Positions 25,578-34,253 of a stretch of DNA of 52,716 bases are shown here, one piece after another. Each line of letters starts with the position of its first letter. Position 1 is the stretch's first letter. Under the pieces are notes generated by a model. The model was given only the letters and a program-made list of their open reading frames with translations, did not search any database and was not told where the DNA came from. Location of the stretch: positions 1-52,716 of the forward strand of contig JACRCR010000227.1 in assembly GCA_016218925.1 (NCBI GenBank), in the 5' to 3' direction. Made by a program: the position numbers and the translations under genes. The stretch comes from Deltaproteobacteria bacterium (GTDB lineage: Bacteria; Desulfobacterota; Binatia; UBA1149; CAITLU01).

Positions 25578-26992
25578 ATTCTCGCCTGCGAGGAGAGAAT
25601 TATCTTCTTTACCGGCTCGCTCGTCGCCTGCGCAAGCAGATCGGACAATGCGGGAACCAGGCGGTACTCCAACAGCAGCTTGTCGCACGCCTCGGCGATC
25701 TCTCGGACCACCACCGGGTCGAGATCCGCAAGCGAGACGAGAACCATCTCGACGCCGTGCGTACTCGCCGCCATGGCAATGTCAGTCGCCCCGCCCATCA
25801 CGCGAACACCGTGAATGAGCGCACCCCACCGATGCGGCTCGTGGTCGATGATGCCAACGGGCATGAACCGCGACTTGGGATCCTCCAGCAGAGAGCGAAG
25901 AATCGCCTCCCCGCCATGGCCCGAACCCGCCACCAGCACCTTCACGAACGGACCCTTCTCCTCGCCTCGGGCCGCGCCGCTCAGAATCGAGCTGGCTATA
26001 TAGCGGGCACCGCCCACGAGGAAAAGCAGCAAGATCCAATCAATCAGAAAGACCGCTCTCGAGTGGTGCTGGAGGCTGAAATAGGTGCCTGCCACCACCA
26101 GCGCCGAGCTGGTGCTGACGGCCTTTACTATGGCCGCCATGTCTCGGCGTCCGATCCAGCGGGCGGTGCGCTGATACAGGCCGTAATAGATGAAAACCAC
26201 TGGCCTGACCGCCATCACCCAGATCAGGGCCTTTCCGATATAGGCCCACTCGTCGGCCCCCAGACGCCAGTCGAACTTGATCAGATTGGCGCCCACGTAG
26301 GACACCACCATCAGCACCATGTCCACCGCCAGGGCGGCCAGTCGGTAGCTGTTGCGCGCCAGGAACCCGGTCTTGAACTGGCTGGCCAGGACCGCGACGA
26401 ACCCGGCGATCAAGAAGCGGATGTCGCTCCCGAAGGTCGCGTTGCGAACGTAGTGGAGGTCGCGCTGCAGCTTCACGGGAAGGATGTGGTGGATGTAGAA
26501 CTCCTCGACGTTCTCGCAGTCTTCGGGGTACTTCTCGACCTCGTCGCGCCCCTCGACCTGGCTCGGGCCTATGACGCCCGGCTTGGCCGAAAGCACCTCG
26601 CGCTGCTCCGGGCTGTAGAAATTGGTGAAATAGGGATCCTCCGGACGCGGGCCGACGAACGACATGTCGCCCACCAGCACGTTCAGAAGCTGGGGCAGTT
26701 CGTCGAGCTTGGTCCAGCGCAAGATGTGCCCCACCTTGGTGATACGCGGGTCGCGCCGGACGGTCAGACGGGCACCGCTGCGATACGCCCCCACTATCAT
26801 CGTCCGGAACTTGAAAATGCGGAAGGTACCGCCTCCAACGGCCGCCCGCTCCTGCCGGAAGAAGACAGTCCCGCGTGAGTCGAGCTTGATGAGCACCGCG
26901 AGCAGCAGGAACACCGGCGCGAGCACGATCAGGCCGACCAGCGCGGTGGCAAAATCGAACAGCCGTTTGGCGCCGGCCTGCCCCTGGGTCAT
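25574..26992 (-). CDS. Polyprenyl-phosphate sugar-1-phosphate transferase with a WbpM/CapD-type N-domain at its C-terminus
   Basis: 472 residues from the ATG at 26992, which overlaps the aminotransferase stop as ATGA. Residues about 6-200 are a PF02397 bacterial sugar transferase: a membrane-embedded N-helix, KFRTM (61-65), WTKLDELPQLLNVLVGD (93-109) and VGPRPED (113-119). Four TM helices follow (about 217-237, 251-272, 288-303, 314-334) and then a Rossmann-like segment starting VKVLVAGSGHGGEA (350-363). These later parts match the membrane and CoA-binding-like N-domains of CapD/WbpM/FlaA1 dehydratases, yet the catalytic SDR half is absent. In ordinary enzymes these parts come before the transferase domain, so the order here is reversed. 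The enzyme should start the lipid-linked repeat unit. Confidence 0.85.
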   Translation of the reverse strand: MTQGQAGAKRLFDFATALVGLIVLAPVFLLLAVLIKLDSRGTVFFRQERAAVGGGTFRIFKFRTMIVGAYRSGARLTVRRDPRITKVGHILRWTKLDELPQLLNVLVGDMSFVGPRPEDPYFTNFYSPEQREVLSAKPGVIGPSQVEGRDEVEKYPEDCENVEEFYIHHILPVKLQRDLHYVRNATFGSDIRFLIAGFVAVLASQFKTGFLARNSYRLAALAVDMVLMVVSYVGANLIKFDWRLGADEWAYIGKALIWVMAVRPVVFIYYGLYQRTARWIGRRDMAAIVKAVSTSSALVVAGTYFSLQHHSRAVFLIDWILLLFLVGGARYIASSILSGAARGEEKGPFVKVLVAGSGHGGEAILRSLLEDPKSRFMPVGIIDHEPHRWGALIHGVRVMGGATDIAMAASTHGVEMVLVSLADLDPVVVREIAEACDKLLLEYRLVPALSDLLAQATSEPVKKIILSSQARI

Positions 26993-28170
26993 CGCTGGTT
27001 CTCCGCAACGATGCGCTCGAGGCTGCGACATACGCTCAGTACGTCATCGTCGGCCATCGCCGGAAACAGCGGCAACGAGATCGATTGCTCGTACAGACCG
27101 ACCGCGTTGGGGAAATCCTCTTTCCGGCAGCCGAGTCGCTGCTGGTAGAGCGGGTGCAGCGGCGCCGGGATGAAGTGAACGCTGGTACCGATATTGTCCG
27201 CCTTCAGCAGTTCGATCACCTCATTTCGCGTCGTCCGCAGCCGCTTCGGATCGAGCCGTACGACGTACAGGTGCCAGGCCGACTCCACATCCGAAGGTAC
27301 CTCTGGCGTGACTATCCCAGGAACCTGCGCGAGATTCTCCTCATAGAGAGCGATCAGTTCGTGACGACGCTTCTGGAACTCGCCCAGCCGGTCGAGTTGA
27401 TGAAGCCCCAGGGACGCGTTGATGTCGGTCATGTTGTACTTGAAGCCGAGCGCCTCGACTTCGTAGTACCACGAGCCTTCTGCCGTGTAACGCTTCCAGG
27501 CATCGCGCGAAATCCCGTGGAGGCGGCGGATCCTCAGGGCGTCGGCCAGAGCCGAGTCGTCGGTCGTGATCATGCCGCCCTCGCCGGTGGTCATGTTCTT
27601 GCCGGCGTAGAAACTGAAGGCGGACGCCCGCCCGATGCTCCCGATCATCCGTCCTTTGTACCTGGCCGGCAGCGCATGGGCGGCGTCGTCGATCAAAGAG
27701 GCGCCGCAGCCGGCGGCGAGTTCGCCCAGGCGGTCCATGTCGCAGGGCATGCCCGCAAAGTGGACCGGGACGATGGCTTTGGTGCGGTCGCTGACCCGCG
27801 TCGCGACGGCCTGCGGGTCTATGTTGGGGTACCCAGCCAGGGTGTCGACCAGCACCGGCGTCGCGCCCGTGTACAACACCGAGGCCACCGTCGCCGTGAA
27901 GGTGTACGGAGTCGTGATGACTTCGTCGCCGGGCCCCAGGCCGATCGCCTCGAACAGCAGGTGCAGGGCTGCGGTGCAGGAGTTGACCGCAATGGCGTGC
28001 CGGCTACCCACGTAGGCGGCAAATTTTTCTTCGAAGCGCTGGGTCTTCGGCCCCATGGTCAGCCAGCCCGATCTGAGCGTATCGACGACTTCGGCGATCT
28101 CGGCGTCCCCGATCGACGGCCTATGGAACGGGAGGAACTCGGTTCTTCTGGTCGAATTCATGGGCCTCAC
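26989..28170 (-). CDS. DegT/DnrJ/EryC1 aminotransferase (ArnB/PglE-like)
   Basis: 393 residues. A PLP fold-type I enzyme with the lysine in FYAGKNMTTGEGG, the PLP-contact DDAAHALPARY, and GFKYNMTDINASLGLHQLDRL, the latter strongly like ArnB and other C4 aminotransferases that act on UDP-4-keto sugars. I favour formation of an NDP-4-amino sugar with glutamate as donor. The start is given at the GTG at 28170, which forms GTGA with the upstream stop; an in-frame ATG at 28161 is an alternative. It is just upstream of the sugar transferase, so the product may be the first sugar of the repeat unit. Confidence 0.87.
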   Translation of the reverse strand: MRPMNSTRRTEFLPFHRPSIGDAEIAEVVDTLRSGWLTMGPKTQRFEEKFAAYVGSRHAIAVNSCTAALHLLFEAIGLGPGDEVITTPYTFTATVASVLYTGATPVLVDTLAGYPNIDPQAVATRVSDRTKAIVPVHFAGMPCDMDRLGELAAGCGASLIDDAAHALPARYKGRMIGSIGRASAFSFYAGKNMTTGEGGMITTDDSALADALRIRRLHGISRDAWKRYTAEGSWYYEVEALGFKYNMTDINASLGLHQLDRLGEFQKRRHELIALYEENLAQVPGIVTPEVPSDVESAWHLYVVRLDPKRLRTTRNEVIELLKADNIGTSVHFIPAPLHPLYQQRLGCRKEDFPNAVGLYEQSISLPLFPAMADDDVLSVCRSLERIVAENQR

Positions 28171-29561
28171 GCGGCGGCGTCACGAGGCGCGTCGTTCGAC
28201 GCTTCCCCCGAGGCCTCGCTCATCGTCTCCCGGGACATTTCATGATCCCGTGCTTCGATACGCTCGTTGAAGAGCTGCGCCAACTCGTCGAGGTTGTTAT
28301 TGCGGTCCCAGATGCGGCGGACCTTGGCAAGCCCCCCTTGCCTGAGGCGCGCCGCGAGCTCCGGCTCCCGGGCGAGACGAGCCAGGGCATCGGCGAGAGC
28401 CTCGGCGTCGCGCTGTGGACCCAACAGCCCGCTCTCCCCATCGTCGACGAGCTCGGTGACTCCGCCCATTCGCGTGGCGACGACCGGCAGCCCCACCGCC
28501 ATGGCCTCGGCGATGACGTTCGGAATGACATCCTGGCGTCCGAAATTGGTCATCTCGATGCTGCCCATCGCGAACGCGTCACAGTCGCGGTAGAGCCCCA
28601 CCAGCCGACTGTGCTCGAGATACCCGTGGAAGACCACGCGGTCACTGATCCCCAATCGTCCGGCCTGCTCCTGCAGGTAGCCACGCTGCGGTCCGTCACC
28701 GGCCAGATGAAAAACGGCGTTGATCCCACGCCGCCTCAGCATCGCCACCGCGTCGACGACAAAGTGGAATCCCTTGTACTCCTTGAACCAGCCGACGCTG
28801 ACGATACGGAACTCGTCCCCCGGCACGCGTTCCCCGGGCTGGAAGCGATCCAGGTCGGTGCCGTGGTAGTTCAGGAAGATGCGCGACGCGGCCTCCGGTG
28901 AGCACAGCGTGGCGAGGTAACGCCTGTTGTACTCCGCGCAGGTAACGAAGAAATCGGCGGCTTCGAGTTTGGCCGGCAGCATCCACGGCATCATGTGGAT
29001 GTCGTAGGCGTGCGCGGTGACGCTGAACGGGATGCCCGCCCACTGCTTGATCAGCATACCTACCGTGGCCGGATAGGTCGCCCAGTGGCAATGAACGTGC
29101 GGGATGCCTTCGCGTGCGAAGACCTCCGCGAGGTACATCGCGTGGGGTACCATCATCCACGACTTCATCAGGTAGAAATAGCGGTTGCCGCGATAGAGGA
29201 CGTCGATCCACTCGCCGAGCGTGAAAGTGTCGGGCGCCGGCGCCGGGCCACCGCGCCGAGTTGGCACGTGTTGGCGCCATGCCCGCCACACCGTGGCAAA
29301 CAACGCAGCAACGCCCACAGGGTCGCGCACGAGGCCGCGGACGAACGGAGCCCACAGCGCCAAGGACCTATACCCCGGGCAGTAATGCGTCTTGGCCAGA
29401 AGGGCCCTCGCCTCGGTCTGCTGCAGGCTCACGTCGACACGCGAGAGCAACGAATACAACCGAATGTCGTATCCGCGTCTCCGGAGCCCTATCACCTCGG
29501 CCAAGGTAAACGTCTGATTGATGACAGGGAAGAGAGGGAACAGATAGGCGACTCGCCTCAT
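28167..29561 (-). CDS. GT4-family glycosyltransferase
   Basis: 464 residues from the ATG at 29561, forming ATGA with the upstream stop. The N-domain has AYLFPLFPVINQTFTLAEV and HVHCHWATYPATVGML, a common GT4 pattern in EPS clusters. The C-domain has RIVSVGWFKEYKGFHFVVDAV and ARQ-type donor region RQDVIPNVIAEAMAVGLP, where Asp replaces the first Glu of EX7E. The frame continues upstream to 29879 without homology, so the longer version is not used. Sugar specificity unknown. Confidence 0.88.
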   Translation of the reverse strand: MRRVAYLFPLFPVINQTFTLAEVIGLRRRGYDIRLYSLLSRVDVSLQQTEARALLAKTHYCPGYRSLALWAPFVRGLVRDPVGVAALFATVWRAWRQHVPTRRGGPAPAPDTFTLGEWIDVLYRGNRYFYLMKSWMMVPHAMYLAEVFAREGIPHVHCHWATYPATVGMLIKQWAGIPFSVTAHAYDIHMMPWMLPAKLEAADFFVTCAEYNRRYLATLCSPEAASRIFLNYHGTDLDRFQPGERVPGDEFRIVSVGWFKEYKGFHFVVDAVAMLRRRGINAVFHLAGDGPQRGYLQEQAGRLGISDRVVFHGYLEHSRLVGLYRDCDAFAMGSIEMTNFGRQDVIPNVIAEAMAVGLPVVATRMGGVTELVDDGESGLLGPQRDAEALADALARLAREPELAARLRQGGLAKVRRIWDRNNNLDELAQLFNERIEARDHEMSRETMSEASGEASNDAPRDAAA

Positions 29562-31129
29562 GCGGCCGCTGCTCCCGGCGGACCGATTTGCGTGCCCGGA
29601 ACATGTCCGGTTTCCGCGTAGGTCCGATGCAGACGTATCACCGCCATAGACAACCCGGCGATCACATAAAAGTAGATGTGCACCCAGACGTCCGCGAAGA
29701 AAGAGAAGAACAGGAACATGACCAACAACGTGCGCAGCGAGTTGACCATCCAGAGCAAATCGACTGGTCCGAAACGCCCCGCATAGTCTCGTGAGATCCC
29801 GAAGAGTTCCCTGAGCATCCAGTAGAAGCAGAAGATGTACAGGCCGAGCGTTACGAGACCACCCTCGGTCGCCGCCCACAGATATGAATTGTGAGGCGGG
29901 CCACCGATGCCGGTAGGATCGTAAATCTGGGAAACGGTCTCGAAATTCTCGAGCCCCACCCCCAGCAGTGGCGCCAGACGGATCATCCCCGCGGTCTCGC
30001 CGAGCTTGCGGATACGCTTCTGGAACGACCCCTCCACCGTCTGGCCTTCTGACAGGATGTCGCCAGTGCCGGTGATGCGCGAAAGTCGCTCGGCGGTGGC
30101 CTCCGGCAAGAACGACCCGAGCACGTTGACGTCGTACCCCACCTGTACCAACAGCAGCATGCCCGCCACCGCGAGTCCGAAGAGCTTGCGGTACGTTATC
30201 CTTCCTTCGAGCATCACGATGGCGAAAAACAGCAACTCACTCAGGAACCCGCTGCGCGATCCGGTCAGCAATAGATTGACCATGCAGGTCGCAAAGGCCC
30301 CCAGCCACACCAGCCGCAGCCAGTTCGAAACGATGCGCGTGCGCAGGTACCAGAGGAAGATCCCGCACAGCAGAATGTAGAAAGCCAGCTTGTTCGGGTT
30401 GGTTCCGGTATAAAGCCCGGTCCCGGCCTCCCCGACCACGCGCAATCTTCCTCTTCCCCAACCGAGTTCCCCTGCCTCACTGCTCAAGTTGAGATAGCTC
30501 AGCAGCAGCACAGAAAGCAGCAGCGCGACCACCAGTTTGAGCTGCCGTGGCGTGCGGACGAAGAACACGAAGAAGAGCAGAAACACGTATCGAGTGACGA
30601 TCTTGATCCGGGGATCACGGGTACGTACGAGGAGTTCGCCGCCGGTCTTGCGCGGACCGTACAGTTCCTTGCTCACGCCCCTGCGCTCTTCGATAGACGC
30701 CCTCCCCTCCACGTCTCCGACGTAGCGGTTGTAGACGACTCCGGACGACAACAGGATCACGAGCGTCATCAACAACGGTACCAACGGGCGGGTCCTCCAG
30801 AACCACCCGATGCCCTCGCGCAACGTCCCGAACAGCAGCATCGGGACCAGCACGAGGCCCAGCAAATTGTTGATGGTGAAGTTGCCGGACCCTCGCAGCG
30901 GTGCCGGATACGTAACCAGGAAGGTCATCAGAAAGGCGAAGACGCCGAGGAACGGGTAGCGAAAGACCGCGTACGCACCAAGCACGGCGGCAAACGCCAG
31001 GACGAAGGGGCCGCCCTGCCCGATGGCCGCAACGAACGTCGTGCCGGATATCAGGACGAACAGGCCGACGATGAGAATGATAGCCTGGGCCCGGCTGGCG
31101 TCCGCCGCGCGGTTGATCGCGTTGCCCAT
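29558..31129 (-). CDS. O-antigen ligase/polymerase-like membrane protein (Wzy/WaaL fold)
   Basis: 523 residues with ten or more TM helices and a large periplasmic loop. The core contains LLTGSRSGFLSELLFF and GGPPHNSYLWAATEGG, the GSRSG and PHNS(Y/F)L patterns of PF04932 ligases and Wzy-like polymerases. It probably joins repeat units from the lipid carrier. With no separate polymerase in the window it may be the Wzy. It lies 18 bases after the BY-kinase-like gene and overlaps the GT4 downstream by ATGA. Confidence 0.88.
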   Translation of the reverse strand: MGNAINRAADASRAQAIILIVGLFVLISGTTFVAAIGQGGPFVLAFAAVLGAYAVFRYPFLGVFAFLMTFLVTYPAPLRGSGNFTINNLLGLVLVPMLLFGTLREGIGWFWRTRPLVPLLMTLVILLSSGVVYNRYVGDVEGRASIEERRGVSKELYGPRKTGGELLVRTRDPRIKIVTRYVFLLFFVFFVRTPRQLKLVVALLLSVLLLSYLNLSSEAGELGWGRGRLRVVGEAGTGLYTGTNPNKLAFYILLCGIFLWYLRTRIVSNWLRLVWLGAFATCMVNLLLTGSRSGFLSELLFFAIVMLEGRITYRKLFGLAVAGMLLLVQVGYDVNVLGSFLPEATAERLSRITGTGDILSEGQTVEGSFQKRIRKLGETAGMIRLAPLLGVGLENFETVSQIYDPTGIGGPPHNSYLWAATEGGLVTLGLYIFCFYWMLRELFGISRDYAGRFGPVDLLWMVNSLRTLLVMFLFFSFFADVWVHIYFYVIAGLSMAVIRLHRTYAETGHVPGTQIGPPGAAAA

Positions 31130-31147
31130 GGTCTAGCGCTGGACCTG

Positions 31148-31879
31148 TCAGCCGAGCACTGCCGCGATACGCTCGGGGATGTATGGCCTGGTCTTGTTCA
31201 GAACGACGCCGAGAAGATTGGCGCCGGTTTCGCGGATGATCTCTGCCGAGCGCGACGCCACGTTGACCGGGGTCACGTCCGCCTCCACCACGAGGATGAC
31301 TCCGTCCACCAGCGGAGCCAGAGCACGGGCGTCGGGGTAGAGGGATACCGGCGGAGCATCGATGAACGTCACGTCGGCCAAGCGCGACAGGCTGGCGACG
31401 ACCTCTGCGGTCTTCGGATTATCGATGACGTCGACCGCGCTCACGCGCCCGCTTCCCGCGGTGACAATCGCGACACCTTCCAGGTCCGTCGGCTGGATGA
31501 CTTCGTCGACTCGTCGGTTTTCGGCGATGACGTTCATGAAACCGGTCTGCCCGCTCACGTTCATCAACCGCCATAGCGCCGGGGTCCTGAGGTTGAGATC
31601 CACCAGCAGTGCGCGCGCGCGACCGCCTTCGGCGATCGCGCGTGCCAGCAGACAGGCGACGCTCGAGGAACCTTCGCCGTGAAGAGAACTGACCACCAGA
31701 ATGGTGCGTACGCTCTCACCGACCGCCGAGCCGAGCAGCGAGCGGCGAAGTTCGTAGTAGTCGTCGGCGCCATGCAGCGGAATCGTCGGCGTCGGATAAG
31801 GAACATCGAACGTCTCGGTCGCTCTCTCCTGAGCCCGCAGAGCTTCCGCTCTCTTCAGCGCTTCGTAGGTCTTGCTCAT
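31148..31879 (-). CDS. BY-kinase-like (CpsD/CapB family) protein lacking the P-loop lysine
   Basis: 243 residues with the N-terminus MSKTYEALKRAEALR typical of CpsD/ExoP-type kinases in EPS loci. The Walker A region is VVSSLHGEGSSSVA (62-75): Ser71 stands where the family has Lys (GEGKS). The A-prime motif is LLVDLNLRTP, with Asp94 but without the second acidic residue, and the Walker B is VTFIDAPPVS (Asp174). The C-terminus has a single Tyr rather than a tyrosine cluster. ATP hydrolysis and autophosphorylation are therefore doubtful, and it may be a structural partner of the co-polymerase encoded just upstream. The changed bases lie in clean, open sequence. Confidence 0.85.
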   Translation of the reverse strand: MSKTYEALKRAEALRAQERATETFDVPYPTPTIPLHGADDYYELRRSLLGSAVGESVRTILVVSSLHGEGSSSVACLLARAIAEGGRARALLVDLNLRTPALWRLMNVSGQTGFMNVIAENRRVDEVIQPTDLEGVAIVTAGSGRVSAVDVIDNPKTAEVVASLSRLADVTFIDAPPVSLYPDARALAPLVDGVILVVEADVTPVNVASRSAEIIRETGANLLGVVLNKTRPYIPERIAAVLG

Positions 31880-31899
31880 TACCTTCCCCGCGCCGTCCG

Positions 31900-33489
31900 T
31901 CAGGAGCGACGACCGCCGTTCCCGTTGTTTCCGTTGTTCCCGCGTCGATTCCCCGGCCGGCGAGCGTTCCCTACCCGATAGCCGTTGCCGACGTTCCCCT
32001 GGAGGTTCCCCTGCAGATTGCCCTGAACGTTGCCTTGCAGGTTGTTACCCGGCCCGCCGCTTCCGCCGTTGAGCGGGATCGCGGCAAGAACCGGCAACCC
32101 GAGGTGATGGCGCACGTCGAGATCGCTGTTCATCACCGGATTAACCATCTCGAACACCACCGCCGCGCTCACGCTCAGCAGCAAGGCAAGGAAGGTCGTC
32201 AGGGCCAACGTGATCATCTTGTAGTCCGGCTCGCGGTCGAGCGGAGCGGCTGCAGCCTCGATGACCGACACGTTTGACAGCCCGGCCATATCCATGGCCT
32301 CAGAAACCTTCATCGTGTTGAGTTTGTCGAGCAACGCATTGTAGGTGTTCTTGTGCTCTTCGCGCTCGCGACGCATACGCATTATTTCGTAGTGCTTCCC
32401 GTGCAGGACCCGGATCTGGTTCTCGTAGTCCGAGATCCGCTCCGCGAGCAGCGTGCGACGCGCTTCGAGAGCTCCGACCTGCGCCTGTGACGCAAGCAGG
32501 TCTTCTTCCAGGCGGCGTCGGACTCCGGTCGCCGCCATCTTCTTGCGGCCGACCACCGTGCCCTCCTGGCCCGCGATCTGCGACTTGAGGCCGCCGATCT
32601 CGCTCTCTACATCCATGACCAGCCGGTGCTGGGGAGTGTAGAGTTGGAGCAGGCGCTCGCGCTCCATCTCGAGACGGGCCAGGTTCTGGCGCAAATAGCT
32701 CAGCAGCGGGTTCGGAATGATCTCGACTTCGGTCGCTTCCTGCTCGGGAATGTACTCGAGTTCGGCCTCGACGGCTGCAACCTTCGTCGTCAGCTCGGTT
32801 ACCTGAGCCTCGGTACGTCGCAGGTCAGATTCGAGTTGGGCGCGCTGGCGCAGGCGATTTTCGACCTCGGTGGCGATCGAGGTCAGCCCGTTCGCGGCGT
32901 CGAACCGCTCGAGTTCCAGATCCGACTGGACGAAAGCCTCTTTCGCGGCCTGCGTCTCCTTGTCGAAGAAGGTCAGCGCACCCGGCGATTTGTGCGCTTC
33001 GATATGGTAGCGCGCGTAGAGCCCGACCAGCGTGTTGACGATGCGAATGGCATAGTCGGGGTCACTGCTGCGGTAGGCGATCTCCAGCACGTTGGACTGG
33101 GGTTTGCGCAACACCTGCACTTGCTGCTGAAGCGCCTTGACCCCAGGGACCGGGAACGCGCCTTCGGGGTCCGCCTGCGACTGGTTCGCCAACTCGTCAC
33201 TGAGACGCCGCAAAAGATCGCGACTCTGGATCAACTGGATCTCAGAGTTGACGACCATTTCATTGGGCAGATCCGTGGCGGCCACGTCGCGCACCAACGG
33301 CGAGACCTCGGCGTAGCCACGGTCTTTCGTGATCAGGACCTTCGACTTGGCGCTGAACACCGGCTGCCGGATCATGTTGAAAAAGTTGAAGGGGAGGAAG
33401 ATCGCGAGGAATACCAATGCGACCAGGCGCCACCGCTTGAAGACCGCGGTGACAGCCTGCCTCAGGAGATAGAGAGAACGCTGGTCCAT
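31900..33489 (-). CDS. Wzz/GumC-type polysaccharide co-polymerase with Asn/Gly-rich tail
   Basis: 529 residues. TM1 is at about 22-38 and TM2 at about 425-446. Between them a periplasmic alpha-helical region holds NSEIQLIQSRDLLRRL, LEIAYRSSDPDYAIRIVN and long coiled-coil stretches (about 200-400), plus the GNVR-type NALLDKLNTMKVSEAMDMA. It controls chain length and couples to the kinase-like protein. After TM2, where a fused kinase domain sits in related proteins, there is a 57-residue tail made of NLQGN/NVQGN repeats and an Asn/Gly/Arg-rich end. It is 22 bases from wza and 20 bases from the BY-kinase-like gene. Confidence 0.9.
   Translation of the reverse strand: MDQRSLYLLRQAVTAVFKRWRLVALVFLAIFLPFNFFNMIRQPVFSAKSKVLITKDRGYAEVSPLVRDVAATDLPNEMVVNSEIQLIQSRDLLRRLSDELANQSQADPEGAFPVPGVKALQQQVQVLRKPQSNVLEIAYRSSDPDYAIRIVNTLVGLYARYHIEAHKSPGALTFFDKETQAAKEAFVQSDLELERFDAANGLTSIATEVENRLRQRAQLESDLRRTEAQVTELTTKVAAVEAELEYIPEQEATEVEIIPNPLLSYLRQNLARLEMERERLLQLYTPQHRLVMDVESEIGGLKSQIAGQEGTVVGRKKMAATGVRRRLEEDLLASQAQVGALEARRTLLAERISDYENQIRVLHGKHYEIMRMRREREEHKNTYNALLDKLNTMKVSEAMDMAGLSNVSVIEAAAAPLDREPDYKMITLALTTFLALLLSVSAAVVFEMVNPVMNSDLDVRHHLGLPVLAAIPLNGGSGGPGNNLQGNVQGNLQGNLQGNVGNGYRVGNARRPGNRRGNNGNNGNGGRRS
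31914..32047 (-). repeat. Short tandem repeats coding the co-polymerase C-tail
   Basis: A 12-base unit coding NLQG/NVQG is repeated about four times (roughly 31991-32047), and nearer the stop a GTTGTTCCC-like unit gives NNGN repeats. They lie inside the co-polymerase gene and leave the frame open. Copy-number change would alter tail length in 4-residue steps. Confidence 0.8.
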
Positions 33490-33511
33490 AGGTCGCCTTC
33501 CCTCGGCCCGA

Positions 33512-34231
33512 TCAGAAGTCGGTGATGCGAGTGGTGGGCTCGCGGATCGGAATCAGTTCGATGATCCATTGACGGACCCACAGATTCGCGTTGGTAATCC
33601 AGGTGGCAGGAACGTACACCATATCGTTCGGCCCGAGGGCCAGATCCTGAGTGGTATCGCCGGTCTCCAGGACTCGTTCGAGATTGATGCGCTGAGCCGA
33701 ATACCCGCCCTGCGGATTCCACGCGATGTGGAGCACGCTGTCGGCGCGCGCGCTGTAGGCGAAACCGCCCCTCTCCATCACGGCGCGAAGCGAGGTCATC
33801 CCAGGGCTCACGACTACATATCCGGGCTTCTTCACCTCTCCGCCGACGTAGGCGTGATAGCTGGTGAACTCCTTGACCCGGACCGTCACCGATGGGTTGC
33901 GGTGCGTGATCGAAGCGCGGCGGACGATCTCGGCCGCGAGTTCATCCGAAGTAAGACCCACGGCTTGGAACTGGCCGAGCCCGACGATGCTGGCCTGTCC
34001 GTCCGGACCGACCGTCGTCTCGCCGTTGAATTCGTCATGATAGATCGAACGGATATCGAGACGATCCCCGCTCTGGATTCGATAGGCCGGAGTACTGCTA
34101 GCCGCCGGAGCAGCGGCCATCTGCAGTGCAGCGACTCCAGGCGCGTCTGCGGCGGGAGGAGCGCCGAGCGTAGAGAAGCAGCCGACCGAAAGCAGTGCCG
34201 ACAGAACCGGAACAAGTAATCGTGCTTTCAT
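33512..34231 (-). CDS. Polysaccharide export lipoprotein (Wza-like)
   Basis: 239 residues. The signal peptide ends in a lipobox LSVGC (Cys18). The mature protein has the polysaccharide-export domain (YRIQSGDRLDIRSIYHDEFN, TVGPDGQASIVGLGQFQ) and an SLBB-like domain (HAYVGGEVKKPGYVVVSPGM, GDTTQDLALGPNDMVYVP). It ends with an amphipathic helix (NLWVRQWIIELIPI) like the Wza outer-membrane helix. It is the first gene of the long minus-strand run and is preceded by a 536-base leader. It forms the outer-membrane pore for the polymer together with the co-polymerase. Confidence 0.93.
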   Translation of the reverse strand: MKARLLVPVLSALLSVGCFSTLGAPPAADAPGVAALQMAAAPAASSTPAYRIQSGDRLDIRSIYHDEFNGETTVGPDGQASIVGLGQFQAVGLTSDELAAEIVRRASITHRNPSVTVRVKEFTSYHAYVGGEVKKPGYVVVSPGMTSLRAVMERGGFAYSARADSVLHIAWNPQGGYSAQRINLERVLETGDTTQDLALGPNDMVYVPATWITNANLWVRQWIIELIPIREPTTRITDF

Positions 34232-34253
34232 GAACCCCGTCCGCCCTCTGGCC

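Noticed and set aside
31914-32047. Repeats considered as a CRISPR array
   Set aside because: Units are only about 9-12 bases, imperfect, contiguous and in frame with a coding gene; there are no spacers.
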